From: Chromera velia
Taxonomy: Eukaryota; Sar; Chromeraceae
Direction of reading: 5' to 3'
Length of the DNA: 32,500 nt
Assembly: GCA_018398765.1 (NCBI GenBank)
Contig: JAHBMJ010004990.1
Span: 1-32,500 of the forward strand
Shown in pieces: positions 9,724 to 18,622 of this stretch (position 1 is its first letter; every line of letters starts with the position of its first letter). A program made the translations under genes and the position numbers. Under the pieces are notes generated by a model. That model saw only the letters and a list, made by a program, of their open reading frames with translations, ran no database searches and was not told where the DNA came from.

Positions 9724-10060
9724 CATGCAGAATATAAACTCCAAGGGCACCCAGGTATTAACCAATACATTCAAAACATCTTTCACTATTTTTTCTGGTC
9801 ATCCATGATTGCAGACATCAAAAAGTATATCAAATCATGCCGAAAATGTTAAGAGAAAAAGAGAAGGAAACAACAAGAAAGATTCATCATCCAGGCAATC
9901 GACGTCACGGGACCATAAGTGAGGACAGACACCCTACGACATGCGATATGCAATCACATATATGGACCTCACCAGCAGATGGGTTGAGGTGGACGCCGTT
10001 CCAGACGCCAAGGCATCGACGATTGCCCAAAGTTTAGTCTGCACCATTCAGATTAAAGCG
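9724..10060 (+). pseudogene. Degenerate Ty3/gypsy-type integrase fragment
   Basis: The plus-strand translation shows an integrase zinc-binding domain with GHPGINQYIQ, then a WSSMIADIKKYIKSC block ending in CRKC, which supplies the HHCC residues. After it comes IDVTGP, holding the expected first catalytic Asp, and then YMDLTSRWVEVDAVPDAKAS, the typical core strand 'SRWVE'. Defects are visible: a TAA at 9850-9852 where a Gln or similar is usual, another TAA at 9916-9918, and a +1 frame change before 9932. The second Asp and Glu of the DDE triad are missing. The fragment starts exactly at the outer end of the right TIR arm, so the TIR element may have inserted into or recombined with this retrotransposon. 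No gag, RT or LTR of the same element is recognised nearby. Confidence 0.75.
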
Positions 10061-10210
10061 TGACTAAAAAGAAAATGAGAATTAAATAAATTGACTTAAT
10101 CAAAAATAGTGCCAAGCAAAAGAGAATGGTGCGTGTCGCTTATATTCATGACTTAGTGATTAACATATAACAATAAGAATGTTCTAGTATGATAAGTTCT
10201 CTTCCAACAG

Positions 10211-10320
10211 CCGAGACAGTCCTGCTATGCACGTACTGTTTGCTAAGGGACCGACGGTGGACTCTACCGCAATCACCATCTCCAAGATTGGTCAATATGA
10301 CGGCATGCTCTCACTTCTGA
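10211..10320 (+). other. Isolated exon-like ORF
   Basis: A 110-bp open segment is bounded by a good acceptor (TTCTCTTCCAACAG before 10211) and a perfect donor (GTAAGT from 10321). One frame reads RDSPAMHVLFAKGPTVDST and continues to QYDGMLSLL, which looks protein-like. It is phase-compatible with a donor GC|GTGACT at 10060 at the end of the integrase remnant, and with a possible next exon starting near 10449 (VMGLIAYIMALTHRNPAYNI). I do not recognise the peptide, and it does not resemble the rest of an integrase. It could be a relic of a host gene, a transposon exon, or chance. Confidence 0.3.
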
Positions 10321-10347
10321 GTAAGTCAAATAATTGAACAAAAAGAA

Positions 10348-10419
10348 TGCATACAAAAATTCACTTTTTTGCGATCCGGGTGGGGACGCCGAAAAAAAAG
10401 TGAATAATTAATGTATGCA
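10348..10419. repeat. Inverted repeat able to form a hairpin
   Basis: TGCATAC (10348-10354) and ATTCACTTTTTT (10359-10370) pair with AAAAAAGTGAAT (about 10394-10405) and GTATGCA (10413-10419). This gives about 19 paired bases in two blocks around a GC-rich loop. The function is unknown. It may be a transposon end or a foldback fragment between the integrase and reverse-transcriptase remnants. Confidence 0.6.
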
Positions 10420-10707
10420 CCTTCTACACGCGCATTATTCGCAAGAAGTCATGGGTCTGATTGCATATATAATGGCGCTGACACACCGGAACCCTGCATA
10501 CAATATCAGACGGACTGACTCCAAGAATGCAACATCTGATCAATCGAGAAGGACAAGACAAGGCATGAGAACCGATGCGCGTGACCCCCCTTTCCCCTTT
10601 GCTGCTGTCTTTTGTCTATCGCTTCCAGCAGGTGAATAGTGCACTCAATTATATAAGTAGAAAAGAACATAAGAAGATCAATCATCAAAGGAGGGAATGT
10701 AGCAAAA

Positions 10708-11937
10708 TCAACCAAGAACAGTAAAAAGAAAGAAAGTCCTTTCATTCCATAATGCGATCAACGAAGGACTCCTCGAACGAGCAATGACATCAGAAAAAAC
10801 CTTCACGAGAAAACGAAAAGGCCAACGAAGGAGAAAGCATTCAAGAAAAAGAAAAGTCAGTTCATCAATAAGAACACGAGCAGGGGCATTACAGGAAAGC
10901 AAGGAACGCAATACATTCGAGCTCATCTGTCCAACCATTCCCTGCAACCGAGAAATGTAAGAAAAACCATAGATGAATCTAAATCTCTTCAGGGTAGGGA
11001 AAGGAGGGAATGGAAGAGCATTATCGAAATCATGGAGGCAAGAAAAGGAAAAAGCACACAGGTTATGATACCATTCGACGAGAGCATCCCGATTAGGGTT
11101 TGCAGCTGCAAAAAGCAAAACAGAGGGTGTCTGTTGGAGAAAGAAAATCCGAAGCCCCAGCACCGTGGAGCCTCCCTGCCTTTCTAAGACACATTCAGGA
11201 CTGTAAAGATCTTCTTGCAAAAGTAAAGCAGGAGGGCTCGCATCCCGAAGACTCATTACATCCGAAGAAGCACAGCCAGGAAAACGAACAAAAAGAGAGC
11301 GGTCATCCATATATTGTGCACCAAACCATGACTTGTCTCCCCAAGATGAAACAGAGAAAGAATCAGCAACCGAGAACTCTTGCCAGGCTGCAAAGAATTT
11401 CGCCCCCCCAGGAGAGCATGTTCTCCCCTGAGGGAAGCCTTCCTTTTGTCGAATCAGTCGTCCATGAACATGAATCAGATTAGTACGAAAGTCAAGGTCA
11501 ACGATCTCCGGTAGGGCATCAATAGGGTATGAGATGGCATCTGCGAATCTGTTGTGAGAGGACAAGAAGGCAGCAGGCTTCACATATTGTCTGCGTGATA
11601 CCCATGCCTCTCCACATGCCCCCCCAGCCTCCTTCTTACAGAAAGGACGGAACTTTGGCAGAACAATATATCTGTGTCGAGATTCTGCCTTCACTCTCAT
11701 GATGAACTTTCTAAGTGACAACAGAAAGGCATCGTGTGGGAGGGAGGGGAAAAAAGCCTTGATATCATCAATAACCATCTTAATGTGACCAACAGGCCAG
11801 TCAGGCTTCAGCGAAAGCTGTTCGGACCGATCAGCGGAACGTCCATACCCGGCGTTGAATACAGACACACATTCTTGAAAAGAAAAAGTCGAATTCAAGT
11901 CACAGTGAGGACCGAACATTAACAAACAGAAGATCAT
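10708..11937 (-). CDS. Reverse-transcriptase-like protein (retroelement), probably 5'-truncated
   Basis: This 409-codon ORF starts at ATG 11937. It has the palm motifs in order: motif A VIDDIKAFFPSLPHDAFL, with the first catalytic Asp; motif B EGFPQGRTCSPGGAKFFAAW; motif C AQYMDDRSLFVRF, with the YMDD catalytic pair; and further on GGSTVLGLRIF, where motifs D/E are expected. Such proteins copy element RNA into DNA. The fingers region before motif A is short (about 55 residues), suggesting a missing 5' part or an upstream exon; an acceptor-like CAG precedes the ATG at about 11956. No RNase H, integrase, APE or GIY-YIG endonuclease domain is visible. The A and B motifs resemble Penelope-like and other non-LTR RTs more than gypsy, so this is probably not part of the adjacent integrase remnant. 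Family assignment is uncertain. Confidence 0.75.
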   Translation of the reverse strand: MIFCLLMFGPHCDLNSTFSFQECVSVFNAGYGRSADRSEQLSLKPDWPVGHIKMVIDDIKAFFPSLPHDAFLLSLRKFIMRVKAESRHRYIVLPKFRPFCKKEAGGACGEAWVSRRQYVKPAAFLSSHNRFADAISYPIDALPEIVDLDFRTNLIHVHGRLIRQKEGFPQGRTCSPGGAKFFAAWQEFSVADSFSVSSWGDKSWFGAQYMDDRSLFVRFPGCASSDVMSLRDASPPALLLQEDLYSPECVLERQGGSTVLGLRIFFLQQTPSVLLFAAANPNRDALVEWYHNLCAFSFSCLHDFDNALPFPPFPTLKRFRFIYGFSYISRLQGMVGQMSSNVLRSLLSCNAPARVLIDELTFLFLECFLLRWPFRFLVKVFSDVIARSRSPSLIALWNERTFFLFTVLG

Positions 11938-12349
11938 AGGTTCAATCCTCGCTACCTGCCTTTTTAAGGATCAACAAGAAAAGAGATGGGACGTTAACGT
12001 CCTGTACTATACAGATTTTGGCTTGTCGCATTTCGATCGAAATCACATGAAAGACTTCCAAAAGACTTTCTGGAGGACTACTATAAAATCAGATCGATCG
12101 CCGAATCGTAAGAAAGCTCCATGCTCCTGACATTGATCGAATCTGTCACTAGGGATCGACCTAAACCACTCCAGCAACATCAAGCCCTGAAGACCTTTAA
12201 ACCTCTGCAAGCACTCACCAGCGTTAACCCCTCTAAGTAGACCTTAACACGGTCTGAAAACGAAGAACCCAAATACTACGCAGTCCATACTTAGAATAGC
12301 TAATTTTGCCTGGTCGAATTCTACGCGGTTTGAATTCGAATTTGAACGC

Positions 12350-12383
12350 GGCGATTATTCGGCGCTGAGATCAAATAATCGCC
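12350..12383. repeat. Perfect 10-bp hairpin
   Basis: GGCGATTATT (12350-12359) is the exact reverse complement of AATAATCGCC (12374-12383), with a 14-base loop. It lies in DNA with no coding signal. No function can be assigned. Confidence 0.65.
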
Positions 12384-12455
12384 CGGTCTGAATGGCCTGT
12401 CGCATGTGCAAAATCAGATTACGTAAGAAAAATTAAAATCTGGATTTTCCCGAGA

Positions 12456-12490
12456 GGACCCCCGAGGTCGTCGGTCACCTCGGGAGGTCC
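12456..12490. repeat. GC-rich hairpin
   Basis: CCCGAGGT (12461-12468) pairs perfectly with ACCTCGGG (12477-12484) around an 8-base loop. The outer GGACC and GGTCC extend the stem to about 13 bp with one bulged base. It could be a structured RNA element or a foldback relic; nothing nearby shows which. Confidence 0.65.
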
Positions 12491-13427
12491 GACACCCTTA
12501 GAATTGCCTCTCTGAAACCAACCTCCAAACTTGAGCAAAATTGAGACAATCTGCACTCAATAATGACTTGAAATCGATTGAAAAGTCATCGATCATGGCG
12601 CCATACATTGAATTTTTTTGAATCAAATCTCTGACTCTTTAAACCCTTAGACTATCTTGAAGCCTCATTGGAGTCTGACTAGCACCACTTCCTTTTGTCT
12701 ATTCTAAGGGCTTCCAGTAGCTCTTAACATAACCGAATATTGCTGTAGATACTGCCTAGGATATTGCTATATGCAAATAGATGCGTCTGTAGGCGCTTTC
12801 CTGGGAAGCCGCACGTCGGACACTCGGCATTGGGGGCGCAATTTGGGGCGAGAGGCCATGCAATCCTCCAGACATAAATCCTATCCTATCCTATTGATAT
12901 CAATGATATGCTGTCATGCAGTGGTTGCTGCGCATCTTTGAAATAAGTAATGATCATGGTGAAACCGTCGCTTACTATGCATTTACAGTCGATTGCGCGG
13001 AAGAATTTAATGCATTAACTTGGATTGAGGGCAAAAGGCTCTTGTAGTACGGGGAAAGCTCCTTGATGCTTCTATGACGGGAAGAGCCCCCACCCCCCTT
13101 GGCCGCTCGATCGATAGGCCACGGCCAGTCAAGGAGCGAGCGAGGGAGAGACAGAGGGCTTCTATCTGTCTCTCTGCATGCCCGCCCGAGACAAAATGAA
13201 AGGTGGGTGTGAGCGTGTGTGTACTTGTTCAAAGAAGTGCACGCAGTTTGCGTTAGTCGGATTGACCAAGCTCAACTGCACGCACATGGTTATCAATGCT
13301 TCGATGAAACGTGTGTACAGAAACAGGTTGAGGTCGCAGTTGAGTAAGTGTGTAAGTGAGCTAGTGAGTAGGTGGATTCCGGACCCACCCGGTCAGATGT
13401 CTGCATGCGAATGGGCACATGAATGGA

Positions 13428-14611
13428 CTAGCTCCCGCTCTCGCAGACGACGGAGGAGGGAAACTCATCCCATCCCGCAGGCATATGAGAGAAAAGAGCT
13501 GCACGTGTGACGGCCTCAGCCGACCGGACGACCAAGCTGGCCCCGCTGTCGCTCTCTGACTCCCCCTGTCCCGTTGCCCCATTTCCTCCGCTTCCACTTC
13601 CTGCCTGTCCTGCGTCTACTGTACTCTTCTCCTTCTCTTTCAACGTCTCAAGACCTCTCGAGCTGTGTGTGCCTGTGTGGCTGAACGATCGCTCTTCACT
13701 CAGATATACACTCCTTGCCCTCTCTCTCTCGCGTGCTCGCGCTTCAGCGTCATCCGCCGCATTCACTCTGGTCACACCCTTCAAAACGGCCACACCGCCA
13801 TCCAGACCCGGATCGAGACGACCCTGGCGAGGGTGGAGGGTGGTACCCCTGAAAGCTTTGTGGGTGGCGGATGACGAGACGGCAAGAAGCGAAGCCCCCT
13901 GCAGGGAGCTTTGAAGAAGAGACGGAGGGACTTCGATGAAGGCATTCAGTCGTCTCCCGTCTGCCGGTATCGGCACCTTCGCACCGTAAATCTTCATCGT
14001 CAATCGACGCGCCCCCGCTTCCGCTTCTACCTGGCCTCCTGTTTCTTCGAGTGAGACGGCATCAGATTGATGTGTCACAGTACTGTTGACTGGGAGAGAC
14101 AGAGGTTCTTTGTGCTTTTGTGTGCCTTCAAGGAGAATCTGGTGAGACTGGAGATCCAGAGGACCAACGAAGAGCTGAAGGGCTTCCAAAAGATCTTGCC
14201 TCAACCTCGGAAGAGACCGTTCCTCCAGGAGATGGGCTAGACGCTTTCGCTTCCCAAAACAGAAGGAGCTGCAGACAGGGACGGAAAGGGAGCATTACAA
14301 ACAGACAGAGATGCCGAACGAATTCATAAAGCTGAGTCAGCCCACGCTCTCACGCTCACCCAACCCCCCCCCGCCCCCAACCCCTCCACAGAGACAGAGA
14401 GAGAAAAAGATGAAAAATAACGAATTTCCTTGCCGCACTCCTTTCCATGACCCCCCCACAACGCTCACCGTTTCTGAATCTCTCCCCAAGTTCGCGAGAT
14501 CTCTTCTCCCATGGTCTTCGGCTCTTCCCGTAGAGAGAACAGAAGGGACGCGCGATGATTCTGCACCCACACACACATATGAATGAACGCAGAGGGTCCA
14601 ATTACGGCACA

Positions 14612-14644
<33 letters not shown>

Positions 14645-14651
14645 ACATAGT

Positions 14652-14686
<35 letters not shown>

Positions 14687-15002
14687 ACGCATACACACGC
14701 ACAAACACACACAAAGAGCGAGAAAGACAGAGGGAGAAAGAAAGACAAAAAAGAGAAAGAGACAACGAAACGGGTGGGCATGGATGAAAGCAAGATTCAG
14801 GTATGAATCTTTTCTTCCTTCCCAACTGACTGACCTCTAACGTTGCATCATCTATCTTCTGGATCATCAACCCGACCCTCGTCATTGCCTCTCCAACGTA
14901 TTCTTCGGCCTGCAAGCAGACGCACACATGAATGAACATGTGCGTAAGAAAGAGAGTGCCGGATAGCATTTTTTCTTTTCTTATCTCTCGCGCGCGCTCT
15001 CT

Positions 15003-15046
<44 letters not shown>

Positions 15047-15067
15047 GCACACACACACACACGCACA

Positions 15068-15118
<51 letters not shown>

Positions 15119-15797
15119 GACAGAAAACTGAGCATCGATAGTAGCCCGGCCCCCCACGTACAGACAACACCCAACCGACCGATCGACATCGCACGCAGGC
15201 ACAGGGGACATGCATCAATCAAGCACATCATTTTTTTGTGCCAATATCTAAGTTCGAGCAATTCTTCTTTCAAGCCGATCTCCTGCCTGCCAGCCTGTCC
15301 TCTCTCTAACTAGCTGCCGACATCATACCTCATCAGGAGGAACCGCGGCACCCTGAACGACCACAGAGAGATCGACTGAAGGCCAAGCCATTTTCAGCCC
15401 TCCAGACACAATGTAGCCCTGCAAGCATAAGAAGACCCTTGAGGAGGCGTACAATGACACTCCCGTGTTCACTCACCACCGGAGACCCCACCACTGCCGC
15501 TGTGAGAGAGAGAAAGGAAGGGCTCGTTGTGCAAAGACGATCAGAAAAAGCTCCTCCCTCATGCACCAACGGAACGCCGCAACATCCAATGGAGCCGTCC
15601 AGCATAGAACGAACAGTCCAGCTTGCATCCGTATTCAAACGCACACAGCGGTTCAACAAAAGAAGGCAGAGACTATTCATTCGAACATGGCAGAAAAAAA
15701 AGAATATCTTCAATCTTTTCAAGCCCCCCGAATCGTTGTTCTCAAAAGTGAGGAAAGAAGAAAAGAGAGAGAGAGAAAGGGGGAGAGAGGGAGAGAG

Positions 15798-15836
<39 letters not shown>

Positions 15837-16412
15837 GGGAGAGAGGGAGAGAGAGAGAGAGAGAAAGAAAGAAAGAAAGAAAGAAAGAAAATGACTGACC
15901 AGTTGTTTGTCTGTGCGAAGAAAGTTGAAGACGGGAGTCTGGATCATTCCGTCGAGAAGTCCGAGTGTCGCCTGCATGATCCATGCATACACTCAAACTC
16001 CAACTGTTTGCATGCATACATTCTTTCTGTATGCACCGGTGCTCATTGATGAAAGCAAAGACATCATAACTCCCTCTTTGTCTCTCTGTCTCTGCACCCG
16101 TCTATCTGTCTATCTATCTGTATCACGATCACACACATACACATACACATAAGCACAGGGGAGAGGAATATCACAGTCAAAGGGCAACGAAAGTAAATTT
16201 GTCTTTCCGCTTCTCTCCACTCACTGAGCCGACATCTCATTTACCTCCTTCCATCCTGGCTCACCCTCTCCTCATCTGAAGGGACGTTCTTTCGCTGCCA
16301 GAGGACAACCAACGCAGACGAAGTGTCACCCTCGATCGGGTTCCGGAGACGCCCCTCTGCTCGCTGTGAAAGGCGGAGCCTCCGTCCGCGCCGCTGCATG
16401 GTCACTCAATGT

Positions 16413-16450
<38 letters not shown>

Positions 16451-17768
16451 CGAGAGATAGAACGAGAAAGAATGGGTAGGTACAGCTTCCGGTAGTAGAA
16501 AATCTCTGATGGAACTGCGTTCCCTCCCTCACTTCAAGAATCTCTGTCTGTACTCAAATTTGGAAACGCAGGTAGGTCAGTCAGCCAACTTCCGATCAGG
16601 GCGGCGTCTGGCACTTCCTTTTCAATGTGAGGAGGGAATAGAGAAAGCAGAATTAAGTGCCTGCCTGGAGTTTTCTGCATGCGTCTACTACTCCCTGCGC
16701 CTCGATCAACCCTTTGACTTCCATGGGCGGAGAGTGGATGAACGGAGGGAGAAAGAAATGAAGGAAGGAAGAACGCGAGGAAAGAAGGAAGGCAGGGAAG
16801 ATGGCGGTGCTCACTCCGAAAGCGTCCCATCTGAGCCTTTCATTACAAACGAAAACAAATGAACCGTGAGAATTAAGAAAGGAATGGGCTGAAAGGAAGG
16901 AATCGGACCTCTTCTGCTTGAGGAAGCACCCTCCCTGCAGCCTTCAAGATTTCCACTCTTTTCTCAAGTCCTCCTTCCTCAAACATCTCCTTCGCTTTCT
17001 CGCCATCTCCCCGCAAAACCTCCAACAAAGACGACAACGCGCTCCTCGCAACTCCCCGTCCTACCGACCCTACTGCCAGAGCCTCCACATGGAAGGCCGA
17101 GCTATGTCTCACGGTCTCCTGGAAGGCTCTTAGGGCAGGCAAAGACAGGGCCGAGGATGGGGATAGAAGGGAGCTGTCCGCTTTTCCATTTTGTTCAAGA
17201 GACACCGATGATGAAGCAGATTCCGGTTCTTCTTTTTGGACGTTCTCCACTTTTTCTCTCTCAAGAAGGATCCTCATCGTCTCCCGTCTCCCGAAGGCTC
17301 CAGTCGAGACGAGAAGATCAGCTGCCTCACGGGCAAAAGCGAAAACAGGGTTCTGCGAAATTATGGAGGGTGCACGGGTCAGAGAGCGAACTATGTCTCT
17401 TTCCAAATATGTGCATGAATGCATGCATATTGGACAAGTGGGTCTGCCATTCCAACTTGAAACGGACTCGGAGTGCTGGGAGGGACGAAAGGCTGACAGG
17501 CACAAGTAGATGCGACAAAAGATTGGGAGCGAGACATGTTCTTTTACGAATCAAAAAGAAGGGTGCGCTCTTCGGGGAGTGAAAAGGCAAGGGTAGAAGT
17601 CCTTCAAATGTGAAAGTGTGTCACGAATCGTTTTTCAGCTCCCCAAATATATCAAATTTGTGCGTACGTGCAGCCACACAAGCAAGCAAGGAGAGGCCTG
17701 TCTCTAAAGAATCTGCAGGTCCAACGGGGGGAAAGGAAGGAAGGAAAGAAGGAAGGAAGGAAAGGCAC

Positions 17769-17807
<39 letters not shown>

Positions 17808-18584
17808 TGCTGAGATTCCAATCCGAAGAAGACAAGCAGCAGATGGGCGGTGAACTCGTTTGGCAGCTGGCTGCTGACAACATGAGAGAGTCACCTACCG
17901 AAGAGAAGTCTTGGAGTGCAGAGATCATGGCCTCCTTTGCCAGGCCCAGAAGCACTGAGAGCTCTTCGTCATCCTCCTTCGTCTTCTGTTCTTCACTTAT
18001 TGCTTTTGTTGCTGCTGATGGATGCTCCATGCTGTCCCCTCCGTTGTCCCCCACCCCTGTTGCTGCTCCTGCTGCTACAAGAATCTCTGGAAGGCTCCTT
18101 TCAGGACGTGGTCCTTTCTCTCTGGAGGCGGAGAGGGAGGAGCTCGGCACAGAGGAGTTCGAGGGAGTCCCCGCCTCCCCCCCCAGAGATTGGACCAGGA
18201 GGGAAGACAGAAAGCTGGTGGAGGCAGGCGGTTGAGGGGCAGAGGGCAATAGGAGAGTTTGGGGGGGGGATGTGAACTGTGCCAGAGACGAGGGGAGAGA
18301 GGAGACTGCGGTTGGGAGAGAGGAGTTTATTGTTGAGAGGGAAGAAGAAATGTCCGGATGGATGTTTCCTCCTGATGGATGTGCTGGTGAAAGTCCTGAA
18401 CTAAGGGTAAGGGAAAGCCCGCTAGTGCTAGTCGCCTCTTTCTGCTGCGTTGTCCCTCCTGGAAGTTGGAAAAGCCGCCCGGATAGAAGAGAGACAAGCG
18501 GCTCGATATGACTGGGGAAACCGCTGAATTGAATCTGCAGAAGGAACCGTACCGAGTGCGCATCGAAGCTTGAAAACAGGCAGA

Positions 18585-18622
<38 letters not shown>

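Larger units (their letters stand above)
7263..9728. mobile_element. TIR transposon-like element, interrupted by a small LTR element
   Basis: Two long inverted arms bracket the element. The left arm begins at 7263 with GCATGCCGGGGCCCGC and includes GGCGGCGCTTCGCCGCC and the ACCAACCAAGTGG box (7344-7356). The right arm is its reverse complement at about 9648-9728. The left arm is split by the LTR element at 7364-8576 and resumes at 8582, continuing to about 8685; that part pairs with about 9537-9645. Without the insertion the element would be about 1.25 kb with TIRs of roughly 200 bp. Its only sizeable ORF is at 8789-9487 on the minus strand. No DDE transposase motif is visible, so it may be non-autonomous or belong to an unfamiliar family. 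No clear target-site duplication is seen outside the TIRs. Confidence 0.8.
11960..13420. other. Non-coding stretch between the RT ORF and the protease gene
   Basis: From 11960 to about 12970 there is no ORF of note on either strand. This AT-moderate DNA contains two strong hairpins (12350-12383 and 12456-12490) and a short CCTAT repeat (about 12881-12896). The final 400 bp should include the 3' UTR of the minus-strand protease. The ORFs there (for example 13178-13510 plus) have no recognisable features. Confidence 0.5.

Noticed and set aside
11925-11960. tRNA-like B box (AGGTTCAATCCT)
   Set aside because: The word matches a Pol III B box, but the flanks do not form a T stem or acceptor stem and no D arm or A box lies at a suitable distance upstream.
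14583-15273. Several overlapping ORFs of 60-190 codons on both strands
   Set aside because: They are translations of CA/GA dinucleotide repeats (alternating Thr-His, Val-Cys or Ser-Leu) lying in introns 18 and 19 of the protease.
15439-15894. 151-codon plus-strand ORF rich in Arg/Glu/Lys
   Set aside because: Its second half is the GA/GAAA repeat of protease intron 17 read on the wrong strand, and its first half overlaps exon 18 on the other strand.
16534-16830. Open minus-strand segment between protease exons 15 and 16
   Set aside because: None of its frames resembles insulysin or joins in phase without a stop, whereas 16909 to 16393 joins in phase and gives [16 protein letters not shown], which fits the family.
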